A DNA stretch of 64,000 nt from Paenibacillus polysaccharolyticus (GCF_900102085.1 NZ_FMVM01000014.1:62001-126000), one strand, 5' to 3'; positions 36,233 through 45,913 are shown, numbered from the stretch's first letter. A program made the numbers and translations. The notes: generated from the letters alone by a model not told the origin.

Positions 36233-38375
36233 TAAATTCTCCTCCTAAATTAAATTTAATATTGAAACCTTCGTTTCCTCTGATCTCCAAAATTCTCCCA
36301 CCTGACATTGTAACTGTATTATTAACTATCCACATACCCAGTCCGTGACCGTTTATTCTAGAAGTCTCATGAACTTCAAGAATTCTAAAAGGTTCATCCA
36401 CATATTTGGAATCAAGTCCTTTACCATCATCTTTATATGAAAACTCCAAAAGACCATCGATGAGCTCAACATCAATGTGAACTGATAAACGATTACTATC
36501 GTCATTATGTTGTAAACTATTTAATATTAAATTATCAAATATAACTTTTACACTATCTTCTGGGAGTATATAACTAATCTCTGGTAATACATTCAATTCT
36601 ATTTCTAGCCAAGTATAGTCTCTTTCCCATACTGTCTTTCTATCCTCAAGCAAACCTAGTATGTTATGATTTCCAGCAAAAAAATTACTTTTTTCTACTT
36701 CTGCTAACATAGTTTCCATAAAAGAAACTAATTTAGAATTTATTCTTTTATTTTTATCAAGTAATGCTGGTATATTCGCATAGGCATATTTAGTTCGTTC
36801 TTTTTCATTCACAAAATCCCATATCTCATATTTTTTCAAAGCTTTAATTATTTTATTATAATTTTCTCCAATGCTATTTCTATCGTTATGCATTTCATGT
36901 GCAATGGCTGTTGCCTTTAAACCAGAAGTAGCCAAAACATTCAGTATTCTAATATCATATTTATAACGCTCTTCAGTAGTATGAATTTCTTTTTTATATT
37001 GAATATTTTCTTTTTTATAATCTATAATTTCAGAAATAAATTTGTTAGTTTCTTGTTTAGATAAATTTCTTATTAATGAAGGATTTTTTATAACAGAATC
37101 TACGACTTTTTTCTCTTGCTTAATTTCATTATTTTTTTTATTTATTTTACGTATAATTGATTGTCTGTTTCTTTCAAATCTAGCAATGCCTAATTCTATA
37201 ATTTCAATAAATACACTATAATATATATTCTCATCTAAGCCCTGCCTATTTGATAAATCTTTCAACATAAAATTCGCTCTTTTGTCAATTTCCACTTTGC
37301 CAGCCAATTGATTTTCCCTTACTCTCCAAGCCCCCGTAGGGTGTGAGGCTGCAGCAGGAGATTTCCTAGACCTTTTTCCTAAACCTAACCAATCCTTAGT
37401 TCCATCATAAGATGATATACTAAATGAATTTCTATATAAAACTATCCCGCTCTCATATCTATCAGTTAATACTCTTTTTTTGTATAAAAACTTCTCTACA
37501 TCGTTAGAAGAAGACTCCTTTAAGCTAAAATAAAATTCAGCTTTAAAATTCCCAAGAGTTTTAAGAACTTCTTCTAGTTCTCCTCTCGTTAAATCAAGTT
37601 CCTTATTACTTTCTAATTCCTTTATGCAATCAATATTTTTTTTATACGTATGTAAATCAGTATCACAGTATTCCCTTGCTTCATCTTTAAACTCGTCTGA
37701 ATCAACTTCACATGTCAATTCACATTTATTGGAATTAAACTTTATATTAATTTTACTACTACAATTATGTCCAATTATCGGAACATCAAAATATCTGTTA
37801 ACATATTTCACAACTCCTTCAAAAGTAATGTATATACTCATTAGATTGTCATTATAAGTTCTAGACAAGTATTTCAACAACTTATCGATACTAACTTTAT
37901 TCCATTTGTCTCTTAAGCCACTTATCTTTATATAAGTTCCATAAAATCTAAGAAACTCCCTTTCCTCTATAATACTTTTACTCCAATCAGTGCTCCAAAA
38001 TATAGATTTATTAAGAAATTTTCTCTCTTGCGATTGTAATTGCACAGTTGTTCCTAAACGCGACAAAGCAAATCTCCCTACCCCCTTTGATCCTGCAAGA
38101 ACTCTACTTTTCCTATTCCTATCTTTGAGAACATATTTTTTATTACTCTTACCTATATGCATCCAATCCCGTTTGAAGCCCTTATAATTCATTCCTTTTC
38201 CATCATCTCTTATAATTAATTCGTTATCTTTGAAAATAATATCTAATCTAGTAGCTCCAGCATCAAAAGCATTTTTCACTAATTCCAAAACTGCAGACTC
38301 TTTGTTAGTGAAGTTTTGTTCTCCCAGTAACTCAGCAATCGTACTATCTTCGATAATGTATTTGAGCTCTTCCAT
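36225..38375 (-). CDS. Dual GHKL ATPase: Hsp90/MutL-like N-terminus plus histidine-kinase-like C-terminus
   Basis: A 716-residue soluble protein with two ATP-binding GHKL modules. The N-terminal one has ELVKNAFDAGA (31-41), RDDGKGM (56-62) and GSKGVGRFA (95-103), as in Hsp90/MutL/MORC ATPases. After a middle domain and a coiled coil (~400-470) comes a histidine-kinase core: a candidate phospho-His493 in AIAHEMHND, N box FDNLILNS (Asn615), DDGKGLD (649-655) and GHGLGMWIVNN (676-686). No membrane segment, so it senses an internal signal. It follows the methyltransferase by 12 bases and overlaps the receiver gene by 8. AT-rich. No family name is known to me for the whole architecture. Confidence 0.85.
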   Translation of the reverse strand: MEELKYIIEDSTIAELLGEQNFTNKESAVLELVKNAFDAGATRLDIIFKDNELIIRDDGKGMNYKGFKRDWMHIGKSNKKYVLKDRNRKSRVLAGSKGVGRFALSRLGTTVQLQSQERKFLNKSIFWSTDWSKSIIEEREFLRFYGTYIKISGLRDKWNKVSIDKLLKYLSRTYNDNLMSIYITFEGVVKYVNRYFDVPIIGHNCSSKINIKFNSNKCELTCEVDSDEFKDEAREYCDTDLHTYKKNIDCIKELESNKELDLTRGELEEVLKTLGNFKAEFYFSLKESSSNDVEKFLYKKRVLTDRYESGIVLYRNSFSISSYDGTKDWLGLGKRSRKSPAAASHPTGAWRVRENQLAGKVEIDKRANFMLKDLSNRQGLDENIYYSVFIEIIELGIARFERNRQSIIRKINKKNNEIKQEKKVVDSVIKNPSLIRNLSKQETNKFISEIIDYKKENIQYKKEIHTTEERYKYDIRILNVLATSGLKATAIAHEMHNDRNSIGENYNKIIKALKKYEIWDFVNEKERTKYAYANIPALLDKNKRINSKLVSFMETMLAEVEKSNFFAGNHNILGLLEDRKTVWERDYTWLEIELNVLPEISYILPEDSVKVIFDNLILNSLQHNDDSNRLSVHIDVELIDGLLEFSYKDDGKGLDSKYVDEPFRILEVHETSRINGHGLGMWIVNNTVTMSGGRILEIRGNEGFNIKFNLGGEFNG

Positions 38376-38387
38376 GCTAATCCTCCC

Positions 38388-39794
38388 TTAGAACCGATAA
38401 TTATTTATATCTACAGCAGTAATACGCAATGAGTTACCATTTGCATTAATTCCAATAGCTCTAACATATTCATTGAAAGCCTTACTCTCTAAAATTTCTT
38501 TAGCTTGTATTAAAGTTAACTCCTTTTTGGGAACAATATAAATTCCTGAATAAGGAATACAATCTTTGGTTAGCTCATACACTTTTACTTCTTTAGTTAC
38601 AACGGTTGATAAAAGCAATTTAGGTTGATTTAAATGGGCTAGAGCCTGGGAACGCCCATATTCAAACCACTTCGTATTTTTATCAGATTTTCTGTTTCTT
38701 AATTCTTCCGAGAAATTACATAGGTATTTAGTTGCCTCAGGAAAACTCTTGTTAAAATCCTCGTTAGAGTATCTTACTAATTTACTATTAACATATTTAT
38801 ACGGAAAAATAATGAGTTCAGATTTCTTAGAATTTAACGATCTAGGACTAATGCCGCGCCTTATTAAATCATTTTCAATTCTAAATCTACCTACACACAC
38901 ATGATTTTCTTCTTCCTTAAATTCTTTCAATATATATGCCTTATTAAACAACGTAGCAACGCTTATAGCTGCTGAAAAATAGTCCCCGAATCTTCTTTTA
39001 GGTTCAGATTCAAAATTATAATTTTCAAATATCCATTTCTTATCCAATGTTTCTTTCTGAATTACTGTAGTACTACCTTTTTTTATATCTTTATATTCAA
39101 AATTCTTAGAACTTATTTTTTTGTCGCACACGATAATTGCAGATGAAGTTAGTGCTTGGGAAAACAATTTATGAGAAGTATAATCTATTATTCTAACCAA
39201 ATGTGGTAATATTATCCCTCTCAACTCTTGAGCAAATACGTTCTTAAAAAGACTATTAGGTATTAAATAAGCTAATTTCCCAGTTGAACTTATACTCTTA
39301 AAGCTCGCTTCAACAAACGCATAGAAGTAGTCGAATTTCCCAAATTTGCATGAAGTGAAATTCTCTCTTAGATAAGCCCTTGTTTCATCATTAAGTTCCC
39401 GATAATTGATATAGGGAGGATTCCCAATTACATAATCAAATTGCCCATCAAAATTTTGCTTTAAAAAGTCCAAATTCAAGATTTTCCAATTAACATTTAG
39501 AATACCAAAGGAAGAAGCCATTTCATCGAGATTTGCTAAACATTTAAAATAATGTTGTTCATCAATCTCTGCGCCATGTATATCAACTTCCAACCCTTCT
39601 TTTATCTTATCTAAATTTATATTGTTATTCAGTGAATCCTCGATATATCTCCTTACTATCTCAACTAGAATATTGCCATCTCCACAAGCATTTTCAATAA
39701 TTTTTTTACCGTATAGATCTCGTTTATAACCGGCAGCATCTAAAAGCTCAATAACATTCTGTGAAGGAGTAAACACCTGACATTTCTCTATCAT
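38388..39794 (-). CDS. Eco57I/TaqI-type adenine-specific DNA methyltransferase
   Basis: A 468-residue N6-adenine methyltransferase. The TPSQNV start resembles the TPxxVA entry of Eco57I/TaqI enzymes; motif I is NACGDG (35-40), the acidic strand is HGAEID, and motif IV is GNPPYIN (124-130). The C-terminal ~250 residues, with KSELIIFPYKY and RSQALAHLNQPKLL, should be the target-recognition part. ATG 39794 is chosen because GGTAGGA lies 8 bases upstream; the frame opens at 39890 without a ribosome site. First gene of the AT-rich operon, so it would mark host DNA while the HNH protein cuts unmarked DNA. Confidence 0.88.
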   Translation of the reverse strand: MIEKCQVFTPSQNVIELLDAAGYKRDLYGKKIIENACGDGNILVEIVRRYIEDSLNNNINLDKIKEGLEVDIHGAEIDEQHYFKCLANLDEMASSFGILNVNWKILNLDFLKQNFDGQFDYVIGNPPYINYRELNDETRAYLRENFTSCKFGKFDYFYAFVEASFKSISSTGKLAYLIPNSLFKNVFAQELRGIILPHLVRIIDYTSHKLFSQALTSSAIIVCDKKISSKNFEYKDIKKGSTTVIQKETLDKKWIFENYNFESEPKRRFGDYFSAAISVATLFNKAYILKEFKEEENHVCVGRFRIENDLIRRGISPRSLNSKKSELIIFPYKYVNSKLVRYSNEDFNKSFPEATKYLCNFSEELRNRKSDKNTKWFEYGRSQALAHLNQPKLLLSTVVTKEVKVYELTKDCIPYSGIYIVPKKELTLIQAKEILESKAFNEYVRAIGINANGNSLRITAVDINNYRF

Positions 39795-39930
39795 TTTTTT
39801 GTTCCTACCTTTTTTATTTCTAAGAAAAGTTATCCCTAAGATAATTAACTTTAGTACTCTCAATTTTACTTCATACTCCAAATATTTCATAGATAAAGAA
39901 TTTATATAATATTTTTAAGAGATTCAAATC

Positions 39931-40500
39931 TCACACTGTCCTGCGGCGCAGTTCGTAAAAATACTGCACGGCAGAATGCTTCATTTTAATCGAATCCGAC
40001 ATGTTCAGAATCCGCTTTTTGCCCACCCGTCTGTCGATCAGCGCCAAAATATTGAGCAGAATGTCATTGCTCTCCAGATTGTCCTCGATTGAAGTGGCCA
40101 GAAACGTTGTTGCTACCGACGTAAAATTCGATTTGCTCAATGCGGCTTGAGCCGCTAACAGTTCCTTAGCATGAGATGTGCTTTTTCTACCTCGCACCAT
40201 GATCTCAAGTCGTTCTTCCGGTACAGCCCCTTTCGTTTCTTTACGAATGGCTTCAATCTCTTCCATACTTACAGGAATTACGATATTGGGATCATTCTTG
40301 ATCTCCTGATCGGTCTGATACCACCGTATGGGTGTCGTCGTATCCGCCATATTAAGGATATTCTTCTGATCCACGGTCAGATAACCACTCCCTGATTTAT
40401 CCGGTGAATAGCGGTAACTGGTTGCCCGGTACGCTACTGTGCCGGCCAGTGCGGGGCTAAGAAAACTCTCTAATTGTTGTTTTAATTTACTCCAGGACAT
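39931..40500 (-). CDS. SF0329-like hypothetical protein (189 aa)
   Basis: A 189-residue soluble protein starting MSWSKLKQQLESFL, a pattern I remember as the SF0329 family of unknown function. Conserved-looking segments are GTVAYRATSYRYSPDK, WYQTDQEIKNDP and NDILLNILALIDRRVGKKR. AGGAGG lies 5 bases before the ATG. It has normal GC and lies upstream of the AT-rich operon on the same strand, marking the island's right edge. The 136-base gap before the methyltransferase is AT-rich with -10-like TATATAAA but no convincing -35. Confidence 0.7.
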   Translation of the reverse strand: MSWSKLKQQLESFLSPALAGTVAYRATSYRYSPDKSGSGYLTVDQKNILNMADTTTPIRWYQTDQEIKNDPNIVIPVSMEEIEAIRKETKGAVPEERLEIMVRGRKSTSHAKELLAAQAALSKSNFTSVATTFLATSIEDNLESNDILLNILALIDRRVGKKRILNMSDSIKMKHSAVQYFYELRRRTV

Positions 40501-40729
40501 AGTTCCTCCTATTCTCAGAAAAGCTTCAACAGAACATTTACATAAAGTATAGCACAGCACAACGATACGCCCCTCTAATAGCTACAGCACAAAAGAATAG
40601 TTCACCTTTGAAGTCATCTGGGTCTTTCTTGAAGTTTTTATCTCCATGAATCACACATTTTCTTTTGTTGATGCTATCATGAAGATATTCAGATATTTAT
40701 AGCGAATTTTGTAGATTGGGGTCAACTTC

Positions 40730-42880
40730 ATGTTCAGGGATATTCTGCGAGTCAGTTCTCGTACGATCTTGCTTCACATCATTTTTGTCGTTGTTATCGG
40801 TTTGGTCATAAGCTACGCCGTGATGTCTGCACCAGATTCCCCTCCCGTTAAAAGCGAACAAGGCATACTCGATTTAACTCAGGGTCGTATTCGTACAAAT
40901 CCTGTACAGTTAGAGGGAGAATGGACATTCTACTGGCATCAGTTGCTTTCACCTGAGGATATACGAAGTCTTATGGAAATGGGTGGACAGTCTGACCGAT
41001 ATATCAATATACCTGGATCATGGCTAGGCTACCGATTGGATGGTCAAGAACTGACAGGAGAAGGCTTTGCCACTTTTCGTCTGCTTATTAAGCTTAGCGA
41101 GCAGGACAGAAATGAGCGACTTGCGCTGCGGTTACCTACCATTTTCCATGCTTATAAACTATGGGTGAATGGAGAACTGCTTGCAGAAGCAGGTAGGGTT
41201 GGTCAGGACAAAAGTAACATGACACCGCAATTGGCAACAAAACTGGTGTTCTTCCAGCCCGAGAGCGATACGGTAGAACTCGTGATGCAAGTATCCAATT
41301 TCTATCATAATCGTGGCGGTATTACCAAAGAAATAGAACTAGGTGGCAGTAACGTATTAACGGTCCAGACTAAACTGAAGGTTGCCACAGACATGTTTGT
41401 AACAGCAAGTCTGCTCGTCATTGGCTTGTATAATCTGATGTTGTTCTTGCTCCGCCGTCAGGACAGAGCACCGTTATACTTTGGTCTGTTTACCTTGTTG
41501 TTTGGCATCCGATCCATGCTGAATGGCGAGCTGATGTTTACACAATTTTTTCCTGATTTCCCGTGGGAATTGCAATTTAAAATGGAATATCTGACTCTTT
41601 GTCTTGGTGGGTATGTCATTACCAAGTATTATGAATGTATTTTCCCGAATTATGTCTCACGATGGTTCCGTCTTGGCAGCCGAATCGTAACGGGATTACT
41701 CTGCCTGGTTGTTGTCATAACCCCTGCACTGATCTATACCAAAATGTTAATGTTGATTGGTGCGGTCGTTGTTCTTCATATGGCATATCTGATGGTTGGA
41801 CTAGCCAAAGCGGCTATGCAGCATATGGAGGGAGCTCTGATTTTCCTGCTCGTATCCGTGGTTGCTTTGGTTACGGTGATTAACGACTTCTTATACTTCA
41901 ATGAGTGGTCGCCAATCGGAAATACTTCTCCGGCAGGTCTGTTGATATTCACGATTGCACAGCTGATTCTGCTTTCTTCCAGATTTACAAGGGCAGCAAC
42001 AAACGAGGTGCGGATTGCCCATGAGCTTCAGGAAGCGAATGACAGGCTTACCGATATGAATACCAATCTGGAGCAACTGGTGAAGGAACGTACACATGCA
42101 TTATCTGCGGCTCACGAAGACCTGCGTAAGTCGTATGAGCAGTTACTCCGCTCAGAGCATGGAAGAAAGAAGCTACTTGCCTACATTACACATGATTTGC
42201 GTCTGCCGCTGTCCAGCATGCTTGGTTATGTCGAGGCGGTAAAAGACATGGTGAAGCCAGAACGCAATGAACAGTACCTAAAGTATATTCGTGATAACAC
42301 GATACGGATTAATCATATGATCGGGGAGTTGTCCTTCTTGTCTCATCTGGAGACAGGACAAGTGGAATACCACATGGAGCCGGTTCATGCAGCCGACTTC
42401 TTACATCGTTTTTTTGAACAATATGAGCTGGTTGTGCTTGACGCAGGATTGGATTTCACACTGGACATCGGCAGAGGGGAAGATCAACGGGCTGACTTTC
42501 CGCACATTGAGATTGATGAGCAAAGATTAGAGCAGGCTTTGTTTAATCTCGTATCCAACGCGATGAAGTTCACCTCCACTGGTGGAATCATACGTCTTGC
42601 TCTAGCCGTGGATGAGACAGAAGATCCCTCTAATGTGCTCATTAGTGTACAAGACTCTGGCATGGGTATTCCCCCGGATCAACTCGAGCAAATCTTTGAT
42701 CGCAATTACCGATATGATCGGCCAAGCACGGACATGAAAGTGGAGGGCAGTGGACTCGGACTCGCGATTTGCAGGGAAATTGTTCAGGCACATGGGGGAA
42801 GCGTTCATGCAGACAGCGACGGCGAGACGGGATCGATATTTTATATATCGCTGCCGCTCTATTCAATAGCAGGAAGGTGA
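40730..42880 (+). CDS. 7TMR-DISM sensor histidine kinase
   Basis: A 716-residue membrane kinase with the same front end as the hybrid kinase at 7591: N-terminal helix, GILDLTQ and GEWTFYWHQLL, an extracellular beta domain, then seven membrane segments (~220-410). A short coiled coil leads to HisKA with YITHDLRLPL (His488) and an HATPase domain ending in GSGLGLAICREIVQAHGG. There is no receiver or LytS module. It forms an operon with the regulator starting 4 bases later. Ligand unknown; related domains often see carbohydrates or envelope cues. Confidence 0.9.
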   Translation: MFRDILRVSSRTILLHIIFVVVIGLVISYAVMSAPDSPPVKSEQGILDLTQGRIRTNPVQLEGEWTFYWHQLLSPEDIRSLMEMGGQSDRYINIPGSWLGYRLDGQELTGEGFATFRLLIKLSEQDRNERLALRLPTIFHAYKLWVNGELLAEAGRVGQDKSNMTPQLATKLVFFQPESDTVELVMQVSNFYHNRGGITKEIELGGSNVLTVQTKLKVATDMFVTASLLVIGLYNLMLFLLRRQDRAPLYFGLFTLLFGIRSMLNGELMFTQFFPDFPWELQFKMEYLTLCLGGYVITKYYECIFPNYVSRWFRLGSRIVTGLLCLVVVITPALIYTKMLMLIGAVVVLHMAYLMVGLAKAAMQHMEGALIFLLVSVVALVTVINDFLYFNEWSPIGNTSPAGLLIFTIAQLILLSSRFTRAATNEVRIAHELQEANDRLTDMNTNLEQLVKERTHALSAAHEDLRKSYEQLLRSEHGRKKLLAYITHDLRLPLSSMLGYVEAVKDMVKPERNEQYLKYIRDNTIRINHMIGELSFLSHLETGQVEYHMEPVHAADFLHRFFEQYELVVLDAGLDFTLDIGRGEDQRADFPHIEIDEQRLEQALFNLVSNAMKFTSTGGIIRLALAVDETEDPSNVLISVQDSGMGIPPDQLEQIFDRNYRYDRPSTDMKVEGSGLGLAICREIVQAHGGSVHADSDGETGSIFYISLPLYSIAGR

Positions 42881-42884
42881 CCAC

Positions 42885-43571
42885 ATGAAGGACTCGTACA
42901 AAATTATGATCGTCGATGATGATCCCCATATATGTGAGATTGTTCAGGCGTATTGCGAACGTGAAGGTTTTAATTGCACTTATAGTCATACCGGGACAGA
43001 AGCCATGCAGCTGCTTACATCGTTTAATCCTGATTTGATTGTACTGGATGTGATGCTAGCCAATGAAAACGGCATTGACTGGTGCAGGAACGCAAGAGGC
43101 TACACTGATGCGCCGATCTTGTTTCTGAGCAGCCATGAGGAAGATGAGGTGAAGATCAGTGCATTAACGGATGGCGGCGACGATTATGTGACCAAGCCGT
43201 TCAGTCCAGGCGTACTCATGGCAAAAATCAAGGCTCATCTTCGCAGAGTATCGTCAAGCAGGCGGGAACAACTGCTGGAGTTACCAGGGTTGCAACTGGA
43301 TTTCTATGCTCAGTCCGTCAACATAGGTAGTAAAACCATTTTTTTATCCAAAAAAGAATTCAGTCTCCTGTCCTATATGGCACAGAATGTGAATCGGGTG
43401 ATCTCGGTCGATACGTTATTCAATCTTGTCTGGGGCATGGAAAGTCTGGAGGATACGAGAACGGTCGCTGTACACATCAGTAATTTACGCAAAAAGATAG
43501 AGGATGACCCTCTCCATCCGGAGAGAATTATTACGATTCGGGGAGCAGGATACATGCTGGCTTCGTCATAG
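42885..43571 (+). CDS. OmpR-family response regulator
   Basis: A 228-residue regulator: acidic DDD (11-13), phospho-Asp55 in IVLDVMLA, Ser in LFLSSHEED, Lys in YVTKPFS, and a winged-helix domain ending in TVAVHISNLRKKIEDDP and RGAGYML. AGGAAGGTGA lies upstream of the ATG. Partner of the preceding 7TMR-DISM kinase. Confidence 0.92.
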   Translation: MKDSYKIMIVDDDPHICEIVQAYCEREGFNCTYSHTGTEAMQLLTSFNPDLIVLDVMLANENGIDWCRNARGYTDAPILFLSSHEEDEVKISALTDGGDDYVTKPFSPGVLMAKIKAHLRRVSSSRREQLLELPGLQLDFYAQSVNIGSKTIFLSKKEFSLLSYMAQNVNRVISVDTLFNLVWGMESLEDTRTVAVHISNLRKKIEDDPLHPERIITIRGAGYMLASS

Positions 43572-43770
43572 CCATTCCGTTAGTTTTAGCTCAGTGATTC
43601 GCTGGTTTGGCGCCAGTCTTTAATAACATTTCGTGTACCTATGAGGCGTGTACTGGAATCTCTGGTCAATGTGATTGACTAAGAATTCAAGTAACGTCTT
43701 TTTATTTTAAATGGACATAAACTGCGTGGATTGTAAGGGTTTAACGAGATTCCAGCCGTCCGGAAAATCT

Positions 43771-43800
43771 AAAAAGCCCAAGCGACTGTTCCACTTGAGC
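43771..43800 (-). terminator. Intrinsic terminator of the dihydrouridine synthase gene
   Basis: GCTCAAG pairs with CTTGGGC on the minus strand (43794-43800 with 43776-43782, one U-G pair), followed by five T. Confidence 0.65.
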
Positions 43801-43832
43801 AATTCAGAATCAAATATCCATTCATCCAGGCA

Positions 43833-44834
43833 TTACATGCTGTTTCCCTCTACCTCAGCCTTCTCTACCTGTTCCTTCCTTACAAACTCATCGAGCAACT
43901 CACGTACTTTAGCGGTTGTTTTGGCGTTCATCAAGTTACCTCTCAGCTCACTTGCACCGCGGAATCCACGAACGTAAATTTTGAAAAAACGTGCCAAGGG
44001 ACTGAACGAACGAGGTTCCAGCTCCGAGTATTGATCATGCAGATCCAGATGCAGCCGAAGCAGATGAAGGAACTCTTCCGTCGTGTGCTCACGCGGCTCC
44101 TTCTCAAATGCAAACGGATTTTGGAATATGCCCCGTCCAATCATTATGCCGTCCACGCCGTATTGCTCTGCCAGTTTCAGTCCAGCTTCACGGTCGAGAA
44201 TATCCCCATTAATGGTTAGCAGTGTATTCGGTGCGATCTCATCCCGCAGTTTTTTGATCTCGGGAATCAACTCCCAGTGGGCATCCACCTTGCTCATTTC
44301 CTCTCTTGTGCGCAGGTGAATGGACAGATTCACGATGTCTTGCTGCAAAATATGAGTTAACCAGTCGCGCCATTCATCGACCTCGGTGAAACCAAGTCTT
44401 GTTTTGACGCTGACCGGCAAGCCTCCGGCTTTTGCCGCCTGGATAATCTCTGCAGCAAGAGCTGGTCGGCAGATCAAGCCGCTCCCTTTGCCATTCTCCG
44501 CTACATTCGCTACAGGACAGCCCATATTAATATCGATGCCTTTGAAACCTTCCTTTGCCATGCCAATGCTCATCTCACGGAAAAACTCCGGCTTGTCTCC
44601 CCAAATATGCGCCACGATCGGCTGCTCATCTTCGGTAAACGTTAACCGCCCGCGCACACTTTTGTTGCCCTCTGGGTGACAATAACTTTCCGTATTCGCA
44701 AACTCGGTAAAAAACACATCCGGTCTGCCCGCCTCACTGACCACATGCCGAAATACAACATCCGTCACGTCCTCCATCGGCGCCAATATAAAAAATGGTC
44801 GTGGCAATTCACGCCAAAAATTGTCTTTCGTCAT
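43833..44834 (-). CDS. tRNA-dihydrouridine synthase
   Basis: A 333-residue FMN enzyme that reduces uridine to dihydrouridine in tRNA. Family motifs: LAPMEDVTDVVFR near the start, catalytic Cys in NMGCPVANV, VKTRLGF, TINGDI, and GIMIGRGIFQNP for flavin phosphate. The ATG at 44834 has AGAGAGG upstream; the frame opens at 44960 with an unrelated sequence. A rightward DinB gene is divergent, and the gap holds a sigma-A promoter for DinB. Confidence 0.92.
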   Translation of the reverse strand: MTKDNFWRELPRPFFILAPMEDVTDVVFRHVVSEAGRPDVFFTEFANTESYCHPEGNKSVRGRLTFTEDEQPIVAHIWGDKPEFFREMSIGMAKEGFKGIDINMGCPVANVAENGKGSGLICRPALAAEIIQAAKAGGLPVSVKTRLGFTEVDEWRDWLTHILQQDIVNLSIHLRTREEMSKVDAHWELIPEIKKLRDEIAPNTLLTINGDILDREAGLKLAEQYGVDGIMIGRGIFQNPFAFEKEPREHTTEEFLHLLRLHLDLHDQYSELEPRSFSPLARFFKIYVRGFRGASELRGNLMNAKTTAKVRELLDEFVRKEQVEKAEVEGNSM

Positions 44835-44953
44835 ATCCAAAACCTCTCTATACATACTAGGGAAATTATTTATCCCGAAATAGCGAATCAGTTGTAGCTC
44901 AATTATATCACACCCCTGAACGAAGCATACTTCTCCTGTAAACTTGAAAATAT

Positions 44954-44982
44954 TTGACATTAATATACAATAAAGATATTGT
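44954..44982 (+). promoter_or_regulatory. Sigma-A promoter of the DinB-like gene
   Basis: TTGACA at 44954-44959 and TATTGT at 44977-44982 with a 17-base spacer; transcription would start near 44989. Confidence 0.65.
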
Positions 44983-45008
44983 AGATACGTTTAGTCTTTA
45001 ATTAAAAA

Positions 45009-45026
45009 AGCGAATCGTTATTCGCT
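45009..45026. other. Perfect 7-bp hairpin in the DinB leader
   Basis: AGCGAAT and ATTCGCT around a CGTT loop, 4 bases before the ribosome site. On the minus strand it is followed by a run of six T, so it would work as a leftward terminator; on the plus strand it lies in the DinB mRNA leader. Confidence 0.5.
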
Positions 45027-45040
45027 TATAAAGGAGATTA

Positions 45041-45520
45041 ATGAAAATGAATATACTAACGAATCAATATGAAATGATTAAACGAACAAGAGAATCCCTC
45101 TTCCAAATGTGTGAGACGATGTCCCCTGCAGCTTACTCGCAAACGATTGATGCATTAGGTGGGGAATCCATCCGCAACCTGCATGTTCATGTCTCGGATT
45201 GTTATCGCATATGGTTAGGCGTTCGCGGTCTTGGACGAACCATTCCCAAGTTAAAACCAGAATTCATCAGAGATGTAAAGGAAATGCGTGCATTATTCGA
45301 GAAGACAGATTTACTGGTAGATGAATTTCTTCATCATTTCAAAGACAATTGGGACGCAGACATTCAAGCCAGTTGGATGAGTGAAACCGCTGAATTAAGT
45401 GAATTATGGCTTTTCACCCATTGCACAACCCATGAATTTCATCATCGAGGGCAAATTACGAAAATCGCAAGACTTCTCGGAACCATTCCTCCCAAAATGA
45501 ATTTATCTAAAATAAAATAA
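45041..45520 (+). CDS. DinB-family protein
   Basis: A 159-residue four-helix-bundle protein with the DinB metal ligands in register: His near HVHVSDC, and HEFHHRGQI near the C-terminus. DinB-superfamily proteins are metal-dependent, often thiol or bacillithiol transferases; the substrate cannot be told here. AAAGGAG is only 4 bases before the first ATG, so the second ATG at 45047 may be used. Confidence 0.85.
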   Translation: MKMNILTNQYEMIKRTRESLFQMCETMSPAAYSQTIDALGGESIRNLHVHVSDCYRIWLGVRGLGRTIPKLKPEFIRDVKEMRALFEKTDLLVDEFLHHFKDNWDADIQASWMSETAELSELWLFTHCTTHEFHHRGQITKIARLLGTIPPKMNLSKIK

Positions 45521-45630
45521 TCACATTCGGTTTAACTGATTTTCACTTGCTGATCCCCAGAGGCTCAACTACAATGAAACTCGGGTAGCTCATTATTAAC
45601 ATTCATATAAAGTGGAGGTCTACATCACAT

Positions 45631-45837
45631 ATGGAAATTTCATTAGATATCATGAAGGACAAGGTCGAATGCCTTCAAGCTTATGACTTTCAGGAACTGG
45701 AACGAGCGATCGATGAACGAATGGGCGTGAACAAAGCCCTCCTTTTACGTGTGAAGCAGGTTCAACATCAAGTTACGTTTGATCCCGTTCGGAACAAAAT
45801 GTTGTACAGTGCTGTGGTACATTTTGCTGTAGATTAA
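45631..45837 (+). CDS. DUF2536 small protein
   Basis: A 68-residue soluble protein with LDIMKDKVECLQA at the start and LYSAVVHF at the end, the pattern of the small DUF2536 proteins of Bacillales. No function known. Ribosome site GTGGAGG is rather far (about 12 bases) from the ATG. Confidence 0.7.
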   Translation: MEISLDIMKDKVECLQAYDFQELERAIDERMGVNKALLLRVKQVQHQVTFDPVRNKMLYSAVVHFAVD

Positions 45838-45878
45838 TGGGTTCATGCGAAGTTAATGCATAATCTAATTGAGGTACA

Positions 45879-45913
45879 ACCAGCAGGTCTTCCAAGATGA
45901 ATCACCTGCTGGT
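45879..45913. other. Strong hairpin after the DUF2536 gene
   Basis: A perfect 10-bp stem (ACCAGCAGGT with ACCTGCTGGT) around a 15-base loop, without a T run on either strand. May be a T-poor terminator between convergent genes or a protein site. Confidence 0.45.

Noticed and set aside
34874..40000. Integrase, transposase or direct-repeat att sites bounding the AT-rich island
   Set aside because: No recombinase gene, terminal inverted repeats or tRNA gene could be read at either edge, so the entry mechanism stays unknown.
45009..45026. Possible riboswitch in the DinB leader
   Set aside because: Only one 7-bp hairpin is present, with no conserved core or expression platform.
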